Assembly (NCBI GenBank): GCA_000432275.1
Contig: HF995292.1
Span: 1-8,410 of the forward strand
Direction: 5' to 3'
DNA length: 8,410 bases
Source: Proteobacteria bacterium CAG:495
Lineage (GTDB): Bacteria > Pseudomonadota > Alphaproteobacteria > RF32 > CAG-239
Part shown: positions 1 to 5,202 of the stretch, one piece after another
Layout of the letters: each line of letters opens with the position of its first letter
Position numbering within the stretch: the first letter of the stretch is position 1
The notes under the pieces: generated by a model
The model's input: the letters and a program-made list of their open reading frames with translations, nothing else
Databases searched by the model: none
What the model was told of the DNA's origin: nothing
Program-made: the position numbers and the translations under genes

Positions 1-32
1 GGCTTATTCCGCTCAAATTTCTCTTTTGCCAT
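1..32 (-). CDS. tuf: Elongation factor Tu, N-terminal fragment (cut by window edge)
   Basis: Only the first ten codons and two bases are present. They read MAKEKFERNK, the standard start of EF-Tu, the GTPase that carries aminoacyl-tRNA to the ribosome. The ATG is at 30-32 on the minus strand. A GGAG Shine-Dalgarno sequence lies at 39-42, six bases upstream. Its place directly downstream of fusA is the classic str-operon order, which supports the call despite the short fragment. The rest of the gene lies left of the window, so its integrity cannot be judged. Confidence 0.9.
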   Translation of the reverse strand, partial: MAKEKFERNK

Positions 33-100
33 TTTATTCTCCAATAAAATAAAATTAGTTAAATAAAAAAATAAAAAAACTTTTTGCCTTAAAACAATTT

Positions 101-180
101 CAACGGGACAACCGAAAGAAACAGCTCCAAACTGAACACATCAGCGTTCTCTAAAGCATCTCACTTTCGGATGCCCGTTG
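101..180 (-). repeat. Long two-part inverted repeat between fusA and tuf
   Basis: CAACGGG (101-107) pairs perfectly with CCCGTTG (174-180), and CCGAAAG (112-118) with CTTTCGG (164-170). They are separated by a small internal loop (108-111 against 171-173) and enclose a 45-nt apical segment. The segment can itself form a small GAAC/GTTC hairpin (134-137 with 146-149). A competing hairpin, GCATC (156-160) with GATGC (170-174), would break the long stem. In the transcript the element starts 8 nt after the fusA stop. No U-tract follows directly; the T-rich stretch begins about 20 nt later. It is therefore not a standard intrinsic terminator and may instead be an mRNA-processing or attenuation element ahead of tuf. 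The pairing is seen; the role is inferred. Confidence 0.55.
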
Positions 181-188
181 CAATCGCC

Positions 189-2264
189 TTAAGAATTTTT
201 GGCTTTTACCTTGTCCGCAATATCCTTCGGCACCTCGGCATAATGGTCAAACACCATCGTGAACTGAGCGCGGCCTTGAGACAACGAACGCAAAGTATTA
301 ACGTAACCGAACATATTGGCCAAAGGAACAGAAGCATCAATCACGCGGGCGTTTGCACGCTGATCCATACCGCTGACCATACCACGGCGGGAGTTCAAAT
401 CGCCGATGATATCGCCCATATATTCTTCAGGAGTTACCACTTCAACCTTCATAATCGGTTCCAACAGTTTCGGATTGGCCTGACGCATACCTTCACGGAA
501 AGCAGCACGGGCAGCAATTTCAAAACACATAACATTGGAGTCGACTTCGTGGTAAGCACCATCATACAATGTACATTTAACGCCGCTGACCGGATAACCG
601 GCAATAACACCGGCATCCATAGCGGTACGCAAACCTTTTTCAACACCCGGTACATATTCCTTGGGAACGTTACCGCCGACAACGGTGTTTTCAAATTCAA
701 AGCCGTTGTAACCTTCAATCGGTTCAAACTTGATTTTAACCTTAGCAAACTGACCGGCACCACCAGACTGTTTCTTGTGCGTATATTCAATATCACAAGG
801 TTTGGTAATGGTTTCGCGGTAAGCAACCTGAGGTTCGCCGACATTGGCGTCAACTTTGAATTCTCTTTTCAAACGGTCGACGATAATTTCCAAGTGCAGT
901 TCACCCATACCTTTAATAATGGTTTGGCCTGAATCCGGATCGGAGGAAACCTTGAAAGAAGGATCTTCCATAGCCAGACGAGACAAAGCCATACCCATTT
1001 TCTCGACATCGACTTTGGTCTTCGGCTCAACCGCCAACTCAATAACCGGATCCGGGAAAACCATGTTCTCAAGAACAATCGGACGGCTCTGGTCACAGAG
1101 GGTATCACCGGTAGTGGTGTCTTTCAAACCGGCCAAAGCGATGATGTCGCCGGCGTGAGCTTCTTTCAGTTCTTCACGTTTGTTGGCATGCATCAACAGC
1201 ATACGACCAACGCGCTCTTTCTTGTCTTTAACGGAGTTATAGATGTAAGAGCCGGCGGTCATTGTACCGGAATAAATACGGGTAAAAGTTAAGGAACCGA
1301 CAAACGGATCGTTCATAATTTTGAATGCAAGAGCTGCTAAAGGCTCATTGTCACCCGGATGTCTGACTTCTTCCTTGTCGGTATCGGGATTGATACCTTT
1401 AATGGAAGGAATATCCATCGGAGAAGGCAGATAATCGATAACAGCATCCAACAAAGGTTGAACACCTTTGTTTTTGAATGCGGTACCGCACAATACCGGA
1501 ACAAAACTCTGAGCAAGCGTACCTTTGCGGATGCATTTCTTCAAAGTCTCAACCGATACTTCTTTACCTTCCAAATAGTCTTCCATAGCCTGTTCGTCTT
1601 CTTCGACGGCCATTTCAACCAACTGATGATGATATTCTTCGGCTTTTTCTTTCAAATCAGCCGGAATTTCAGTAACTTCAATCGGAGAATCCGCTGTATC
1701 GCCGCTGTAAACAATAGCGTTCATATTCAACAGATCTACGATACCACGAAACTCGGCTTCGGCGCCGATCGGCAGTTGCAGAGCCATCGGGCGGGCGCCC
1801 AAACGGTCAACAATCATATCCAGACAGCGGTAGAAGTTGGCTCCGATACGGTCCATCTTATTGCAGAAGCAGATACGGGGAACACCATATTTGTCAGCTT
1901 GTCTCCAAACTGTCTCAGACTGCGGCTCAACGCCGGCAACAGAGTCAAACACGGTAATTGCACCGTCAAGGACGCGCAAAGAACGCTCAACTTCAACAGT
2001 GAAGTCAACGTGGCCCGGAGTGTCAATGATGTTAATGCGATTGCCTTTCCAGAAGCAGGTCGTAGCAGCAGAGGTAATTGTAATACCGCGCTCTTGTTCC
2101 TGTTCCATCCAGTCCATCGTTGCAGCACCATCGTGTGTTTCACCGATTTTGTGGTTAACACCGGTGTAATACAGGATACGCTCGGTTGTTGTGGTTTTAC
2201 CCGCATCAATGTGAGCCATAATACCGATGTTTCTATACATTTCCAATTTATGTGTACGAGCCAT
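189..2264 (-). CDS. fusA: Elongation factor G (translational GTPase)
   Basis: EF-G, 691 residues, the usual length. It drives tRNA and mRNA translocation on the ribosome after peptide transfer and, with ribosome recycling factor, splits spent ribosomes. The GTPase motifs are intact: P-loop AHIDAGKT at residues 17-24, the RGITI switch I at 59-63, DTPGH at 81-85 and NKMD at 135-138. Domains II to V follow without gaps or frameshift. The start MARTHKLEMYRNIGIMAHID fits the family and has an AGGA ribosome binding site at 2273-2276. It lies 21 nt after rpsG in one operon, followed by a 156-nt gap to tuf. Long open frames on the opposite strand (171-932, 1359-2384) are antisense shadows with no family resemblance. 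It is a canonical copy, the housekeeping EF-G by context. Confidence 0.98.
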   Translation of the reverse strand: MARTHKLEMYRNIGIMAHIDAGKTTTTERILYYTGVNHKIGETHDGAATMDWMEQEQERGITITSAATTCFWKGNRINIIDTPGHVDFTVEVERSLRVLDGAITVFDSVAGVEPQSETVWRQADKYGVPRICFCNKMDRIGANFYRCLDMIVDRLGARPMALQLPIGAEAEFRGIVDLLNMNAIVYSGDTADSPIEVTEIPADLKEKAEEYHHQLVEMAVEEDEQAMEDYLEGKEVSVETLKKCIRKGTLAQSFVPVLCGTAFKNKGVQPLLDAVIDYLPSPMDIPSIKGINPDTDKEEVRHPGDNEPLAALAFKIMNDPFVGSLTFTRIYSGTMTAGSYIYNSVKDKKERVGRMLLMHANKREELKEAHAGDIIALAGLKDTTTGDTLCDQSRPIVLENMVFPDPVIELAVEPKTKVDVEKMGMALSRLAMEDPSFKVSSDPDSGQTIIKGMGELHLEIIVDRLKREFKVDANVGEPQVAYRETITKPCDIEYTHKKQSGGAGQFAKVKIKFEPIEGYNGFEFENTVVGGNVPKEYVPGVEKGLRTAMDAGVIAGYPVSGVKCTLYDGAYHEVDSNVMCFEIAARAAFREGMRQANPKLLEPIMKVEVVTPEEYMGDIIGDLNSRRGMVSGMDQRANARVIDASVPLANMFGYVNTLRSLSQGRAQFTMVFDHYAEVPKDIADKVKAKNS

Positions 2265-2285
2265 TGTATTTTTCCTATATTACGA

Positions 2286-2756
2286 TTAAAATTTGTAATG
2301 GGAGAAAGCTTTGTTAGCTTCAGCCATCTTATGAGTATCCTCACGTTTTTTAACGGCAGAACCCTTATTGGCGACAGCGTCTAACAATTCGTTAGCCAGT
2401 CTCTCGGTCATAGTGGTTTCCGAACGCTTCTTGGCGGCATCAATAATCCAGCGGATTGCCAAAGCCTGACGACGGTCAGCTCTGACTTCCATCGGAACCT
2501 GATATGTTGCACCGCCGACGCGGCGAGATTTAACCTCGACCACCGGCTTAACATTATCAATGGCTTCGCCGAATACTTTTAAAGCATCCTGTTTTGATTT
2601 GGCGGCAATGATGTCAAAAGCAGAGTAAACGATTTTCTCGGCTACGGCTTTCTTACCATGCTCCATAACGTTGTTAATAAATTTAGCAACTACCTTGTCG
2701 CCGTATTTGGCGTCAGGCAGTACGATTCTTTTTTCAGCAGTGTGACGACGTGACAT
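2286..2756 (-). CDS. rpsG: 30S ribosomal protein S7
   Basis: Small-subunit protein S7, 156 residues, the normal bacterial length. It nucleates assembly of the 16S rRNA 3' (head) domain and contacts the E-site tRNA region. It begins MSRRHTAEKR and ends in an AFSHYKF-type C-terminus, both characteristic. A strong AAGGAG ribosome binding site at 2766-2771 lies 9 nt before the ATG and overlaps the rpsL stop codon (TAAGGAG), so translation is probably coupled to rpsL. In E. coli, S7 represses its own operon by binding a roughly 100-nt rpsL-rpsG spacer. Here the spacer is only 13 nt, so that exact site cannot exist. Confidence 0.98.
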   Translation of the reverse strand: MSRRHTAEKRIVLPDAKYGDKVVAKFINNVMEHGKKAVAEKIVYSAFDIIAAKSKQDALKVFGEAIDNVKPVVEVKSRRVGGATYQVPMEVRADRRQALAIRWIIDAAKKRSETTMTERLANELLDAVANKGSAVKKREDTHKMAEANKAFSHYKF

Positions 2757-2769
2757 CTTTCAATACTCC

Positions 2770-3141
2770 TTATTTCGGTCTCTTGGCGCCGTACAGAGAA
2801 CGACGTTGACGACGTTTAGATACACCTTGAGTATCCAAGGTACCACGAATGATATGATAACGAACACCAGGTAAGTCCTTTACACGGCCGCCTCTAATCA
2901 GTACCACTGAGTGTTCTTGAAGATTGTGACCTTCACCAGGGATATAACTGATTACTTCAAAGCCGTTTGTCAGACGAACGCGAGCCACTTTACGCAAAGC
3001 TGAGTTTGGTTTTTTCGGGGTTGTTGTATAAACCCTTGTACAAACACCGCGTTTTTGTGGGCAAGCTTTCAAAGCCGGAACTTTGTTTCTCTTCACTTTT
3101 GGTGTTCGTGATTTACGAATTAACTGATTAATTGTAGGCAT
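2770..3141 (-). CDS. rpsL: 30S ribosomal protein S12
   Basis: S12, 123 residues. It sits at the decoding centre and governs tRNA selection accuracy. The conserved TTTPKKPNS loop (39-47) and the GGRVKDLPGVRYH loop (84-96) are intact, with Lys43, Lys88 and Pro91. These are the residues whose changes give streptomycin resistance, so this is the sensitive-type sequence. Asp89 is the position methylthiolated by RimO in E. coli. The frame is open for 43 more codons upstream. I start it at MPTINQL because that matches the family, because AAGG at 3151-3154 is a well-spaced binding site, and because the promoter lies inside the longer frame. It is the first gene of the operon. rpoC, often just upstream in other bacteria, is not adjacent. 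Confidence 0.97.
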   Translation of the reverse strand: MPTINQLIRKSRTPKVKRNKVPALKACPQKRGVCTRVYTTTPKKPNSALRKVARVRLTNGFEVISYIPGEGHNLQEHSVVLIRGGRVKDLPGVRYHIIRGTLDTQGVSKRRQRRSLYGAKRPK

Positions 3142-3235
3142 CACAAATTTCCTTAAAGTATTAATATTGTTACAAATTCTCTCATAAAAAAGCCGTGTAC
3201 AAGATAGACTTATAGCCTTAATCTCTTTTACGAGT
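3142..3235 (-). other. rpsL operon 5' leader (untranslated)
   Basis: This is the stretch between the expected transcription start (about 3235, 7 nt after the -10 box) and the rpsL ATG, roughly 94 nt and AT-rich. It holds the rpsL ribosome binding site at 3151-3154. Only weak pairings are visible, such as a short AGACT/AGTCT stem near the 5' end. I recognise no known ribosomal-protein leader motif. A leader this long could still host feedback control by S7 or S12, since the short rpsL-rpsG gap leaves no room for the E. coli-type site. That is inference. Confidence 0.45.
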
Positions 3236-3241
3236 CTCGGC

Positions 3242-3270
3242 ATACTAGATTCATAAATCCTTGAAGTCAA
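3242..3270 (-). promoter_or_regulatory. Sigma-70 type promoter of the rpsL-rpsG-fusA-tuf operon
   Basis: On the minus strand, the -35 box TTGACT (3265-3270; 5 of 6 to TTGACA) is followed by an exact 17-nt spacer and the -10 box TAGTAT (3242-3247; 4 of 6 to TATAAT). The predicted start is near 3235, giving a leader of about 94 nt. Two GANTC sites fall within or next to it: GATTC (3248-3252) inside the spacer abutting the -10 box, and GAGTC (3232-3236) over the likely start point. Spacing and position make this the main str-operon promoter. It is predicted from consensus only. Confidence 0.8.
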
Positions 3271-3312
3271 CCCCTTTTTTACAAAAAAAATGCTTTTTGA
3301 GTCTAACTTTTG

Positions 3313-3331
3313 TTAACCTTTGCTTAACCTT
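3313..3331 (+). promoter_or_regulatory. CtrA-type box TTAA-N7-TTAAC
   Basis: TTAA at 3313-3316 and TTAAC at 3324-3328 are separated by exactly 7 nt, matching the CtrA response-regulator consensus TTAA-N7-TTAAC. The two half-sites are an 8-nt direct repeat, TTAACCTT (3313-3320 and 3324-3331), with an 11-nt period. The box lies 42 nt upstream of the rpsL -35 box and about 225 nt before kdsD, inside the GANTC cluster. CtrA is a master cell-cycle or motility regulator in most alphaproteobacteria. Which operon it acts on, if any, is unknown; no good -10 box follows it for kdsD. Confidence 0.5.
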
Positions 3332-3381
3332 CAGGCTTTAGAAAATAACAATCCCGTTGGAAAGAGTCTGTTTGAGTCGTT

Positions 3382-3410
3382 CGGCTCGGACAGCCCCTCA
3401 ACCGGAGCCG
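3382..3410. other. GC-rich hairpin in the divergent intergenic region
   Basis: CGGCTC (3382-3387) pairs with GAGCCG (3405-3410). Two more pairs, GG (3388-3389) with CC (3402-3403), extend the stem past one bulged G, around a 12-nt loop. No T-tract follows on either strand, so it is not an intrinsic terminator. It stands out as a GC island in AT-rich surroundings, flanked by GANTC sites. It could be part of a kdsD leader if transcription starts upstream, or a protein site. Confidence 0.35.
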
Positions 3411-3467
3411 GCGCCCTTCTTGAGTCAAATTGAGTCCAAAAGCACCTAAAAAATGGCGTCTCTAAGG

Positions 3468-3473
3468 TATAAC
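3468..3473 (+). promoter_or_regulatory. Possible -10 box for the kdsD operon (weak)
   Basis: TATAAC matches the sigma-70 -10 consensus at 5 of 6 positions and would give a leader of about 74 nt to kdsD. No acceptable -35 box lies 16-18 nt upstream (the sequence there is of CCTAAA type). The promoter would thus need an activator, or the true start is elsewhere in 3330-3530. The direct repeats CCGGCAA at 3473-3479 and 3495-3501, 22 nt apart, begin at its end. Confidence 0.25.
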
Positions 3474-3531
3474 CGGCAAAAAAAACTTGCTATTCCGGCA
3501 ATAAGATACTACCCTTTCCTCCGTAAAAGGA

Positions 3532-3547
3532 CTTTAAATTTAAAGGA
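3532..3547 (+). promoter_or_regulatory. kdsD ribosome binding site overlapping a 14-nt palindrome
   Basis: AAAGGA at 3542-3547 is the Shine-Dalgarno sequence, six bases before the kdsD ATG. It overlaps the perfect palindrome CTTTAAATTTAAAG (3532-3545). The palindrome could fold back and partly hide the site, or be a DNA-binding site. A second AAAAGGA at 3525-3531 is too far from the ATG to be the main site. Confidence 0.5.
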
Positions 3548-3553
3548 AAAACC

Positions 3554-4522
3554 ATGACTACGAATGCCCAGGATATCCAATCCGCCAAAAGAACCATTGA
3601 TAAGGAAATCGAAGCTCTGCGCATGATGGAAGATCAGCTTGACGACAGCCTTTGCAAAGCGCTCGACGTAATGCAGAAAACGACCGGCCGCGTCATTATC
3701 ACCGGCATGGGCAAATCCGGTCATATCGGGTCCAAAATCGCTGCAACTCTGGCATCCACGGGAACGCCCTCGTTCTTCGTTCATCCCGGCGAAGCCAGTC
3801 ACGGAGACCTCGGAATGCTCACTGCCAGCGATTCCGTCGTCGCAATTTCGAACAGCGGCGAAACCAAAGAACTTTCAGACATTATCATTTACTGCAAAAG
3901 ATACGGCATTCCTTTAATTGCAATAACCAAAAATCCTGACAGCGCCCTTGGCCGTGCAGGAGACGTTCTCCTCAAGCTGCCGGATGACGGCGAAGCCTGT
4001 CCCCTGGGCTTGGCTCCGACATCGTCGACAACGGCAACCTTGGTGCTGGGAGATATTCTCGCCGTTTGTATGCTGGAGCGCAAAGGCTTCTCCAAAACCG
4101 ACTTCAGACAAAGACATCCCGGCGGCAAGCTCGGTGCCTTTCTGCAAAAGGTTTCCGACCTTATGCATACCGGAGACGACATGCCTCTGGTCGGTGAAGA
4201 AGCTTCCATGCAGGATGCTTTGCTGACCATGACCTCTAAAATGCTCGGCTGTGTCGGCATCATCAACAAACAGGGTGAACTTTTGGGTATCATCACCGAC
4301 GGTGACCTGCGCCGCTGTATGAGTCCCCAGGTGCTGACCGAAAAAGCGGTTGACGTCATGACTCGCAATCCCAAAACGATTGCTCCGGACGTCTTGGCTG
4401 CCGAAGCTCTGAACACCATGAACAATACCGGAAAAGGCATTACCCAGCTTTTCGTCGTCAATAACGGCAAACCTGTCGGTATCATTCACATTCACGATTG
4501 TCTGCGTGCGGGAGTGGCATAA
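3554..4522 (+). CDS. kdsD: D-arabinose 5-phosphate isomerase (KpsF/GutQ family)
   Basis: Cytoplasmic isomerase, 322 residues, near the E. coli KdsD length. It converts D-ribulose 5-phosphate to D-arabinose 5-phosphate, the first step toward KDO for the LPS inner core. The SIS (sugar isomerase) domain spans about residues 40-190, with GMGKSGHIG at 51-59, HPGEASHGDLGM at 77-88, EACPLGLAPTSSTT at 147-160 and RHPGGKLG at 187-194. Lys54, Glu106, Glu147 and His188 align with the E. coli catalytic residues Lys59, Glu111, Glu152 and His193. Two CBS domains follow, about 202-260 and 268-320. The ATG has an AAAGGA site 6 nt upstream. It leads the lpt operon with 3 nt to lptC. A GutQ-type paralogue is the only alternative, and the LPS neighbourhood argues for KdsD. 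Confidence 0.95.
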   Translation: MTTNAQDIQSAKRTIDKEIEALRMMEDQLDDSLCKALDVMQKTTGRVIITGMGKSGHIGSKIAATLASTGTPSFFVHPGEASHGDLGMLTASDSVVAISNSGETKELSDIIIYCKRYGIPLIAITKNPDSALGRAGDVLLKLPDDGEACPLGLAPTSSTTATLVLGDILAVCMLERKGFSKTDFRQRHPGGKLGAFLQKVSDLMHTGDDMPLVGEEASMQDALLTMTSKMLGCVGIINKQGELLGIITDGDLRRCMSPQVLTEKAVDVMTRNPKTIAPDVLAAEALNTMNNTGKGITQLFVVNNGKPVGIIHIHDCLRAGVA

Positions 4523-4525
4523 CCC

Positions 4526-5200
4526 TTGTTTGACAAAGAAAAAATAGACAGCTATTTCAACTGGGATTCCCAACTGCCGGCAGCCCGCCGCAACAGTGAA
4601 AGCACCAGCCGGCACACGCGTTTTGTCCGTCTTGCCAAGCTGCTGTTGCCCAGCATCGCCGCCGTTTTAATCGGCCTATTGCTGGTCTTCCCGTCCTTAA
4701 AGAAAGACACCCGTGATTTTAAACTGGACATCACCCGTCCCAAACAGGGCGAACTGGAAAAGCTCCATGTTGAAAATACGGTTTTTTACATTACGGACAA
4801 GGACAACAAGGTCAACAATTTTCTGGCTCAAAATATTGACGAGACGGCTCCCGGTTCTAAAATCATAAAACTGACCGCACCCGAAGGACTGATTCCCGTC
4901 GACTTCACCAACTGGGCCAACATCAAGGCTCCGACCGGATATTACGACCAAAATACCAACATTCTCAGCCTGACCGACAATGTCGAAATTTTCTACAGCG
5001 AAGGTATGACCCTGCAAACCCAGGAAGCTGCCTTTGATTTTAACCAGTCAAAAGGATACGGCACAACCCGGGTACACGCCGACGGCTATTTCGGAAGTCT
5101 GGTTGCCGACGGATTTGAATTTTCCGGAAAAGATGATATTTTAATCTTCACCGGACATAATGACATTACCATTAAAGAAGAAAGCCTAAAGGGAAGATAA
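4526..5200 (+). CDS. lptC: LPS export system protein LptC
   Basis: Inner-membrane, single-pass protein of the Lpt bridge, 224 residues. It takes LPS from the LptB2FG transporter and hands it to LptA. The N-terminal 35 residues are cytoplasmic and basic near the membrane. One hydrophobic helix at about 36-56 is followed by a periplasmic beta-rich OstA/LptC-like domain to the end. Sequence similarity in this family is low, so the call leans on topology, length and position between kdsD and lptA. The start is TTG, 3 nt after the kdsD stop, with GGGAG at 4510-4514 upstream. No in-frame ATG precedes the membrane helix, so TTG is the only sensible start. Translation is probably coupled to kdsD, perhaps at a reduced level because of the rare start codon. 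Confidence 0.88.
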   Translation: MFDKEKIDSYFNWDSQLPAARRNSESTSRHTRFVRLAKLLLPSIAAVLIGLLLVFPSLKKDTRDFKLDITRPKQGELEKLHVENTVFYITDKDNKVNNFLAQNIDETAPGSKIIKLTAPEGLIPVDFTNWANIKAPTGYYDQNTNILSLTDNVEIFYSEGMTLQTQEAAFDFNQSKGYGTTRVHADGYFGSLVADGFEFSGKDDILIFTGHNDITIKEESLKGR

Positions 5201-5202
5201 AC

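Larger units (their letters stand above)
3232..3436. promoter_or_regulatory. Cluster of seven GANTC (CcrM-type methylation) sites
   Basis: GANTC occurs at 3232-3236, 3248-3252, 3299-3303, 3364-3368, 3374-3378, 3422-3426 and 3432-3436. Six are GAGTC on the plus strand and one is GATTC. By hand I count about 13 sites in the other 8.2 kb, so the density here is roughly twenty times higher. In alphaproteobacteria, GANTC is methylated by CcrM in a cell-cycle-dependent way, and the regulator GcrA reads methylated sites. TGAGTCG at 3373-3379 fits the GcrA preference YGAKTCG. Whether this organism encodes CcrM or GcrA cannot be seen in the window. The cluster spans the rpsL promoter and the upstream part of the kdsD control region. 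Confidence 0.6.
3297..3436 (+). repeat. Four same-direction TTGAGTC heptamers
   Basis: TTGAGTC appears at 3297-3303, 3372-3378, 3420-3426 and 3430-3436, always in the same orientation. The last two are exactly 10 nt apart, about one helical turn. All four contain a GANTC core, but the shared TT upstream goes beyond the methylation motif. They may therefore be binding sites for a protein that reads flanking bases. No factor can be named. Confidence 0.5.

Noticed and set aside
92..97. Separate promoter for tuf (TTGTTT with TTATTT 17 nt later)
   Set aside because: Both boxes fit poorly and lie in homopolymer-like AT sequence where such matches are expected by chance.
56..180. Intrinsic terminator after fusA
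   Set aside because: The T-rich tract in the transcript begins about 20 nt after the stem, the arms enclose a very long loop, and tuf follows in the same operon.
171..2384. Long open frames on the plus strand opposite fusA/rpsG (171-932 and 1359-2384)
   Set aside because: They are antisense to intact, conserved genes, show no recognisable domain, and the second one crosses two genes. Open antisense frames are common opposite highly codon-biased genes.
3142..3270. 43-codon N-terminal extension of rpsL from an upstream ATG
   Set aside because: The -35 and -10 boxes lie within or at the edge of it, so most of it would not be transcribed. S12 proteins start at MPTINQL-type sequence with a good ribosome binding site there.
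3487..3515. kdsD promoter using TTGCTA as -35
   Set aside because: The only -10-like sequences (TAAGAT, GATACT) are 9-12 nt away, far too close; at 17 nt the sequence TACCCT matches badly.
3142..3553. The divergent intergenic region as the chromosomal replication origin
   Set aside because: GANTC clustering, a CtrA box and outward-facing operons fit the idea. However, I see no DnaA box (TTATNCACA or close), and sampled rows show C equal to or above G on the plus strand on both sides, with no clear skew switch. A whole-genome cumulative GC-skew plot would decide; a minimum here would revive it.
3509..3802. Small open frames antisense to kdsD, lpt genes and rpoN
   Set aside because: No ribosome binding site or domain support, and each lies fully or almost fully inside an intact conserved gene.
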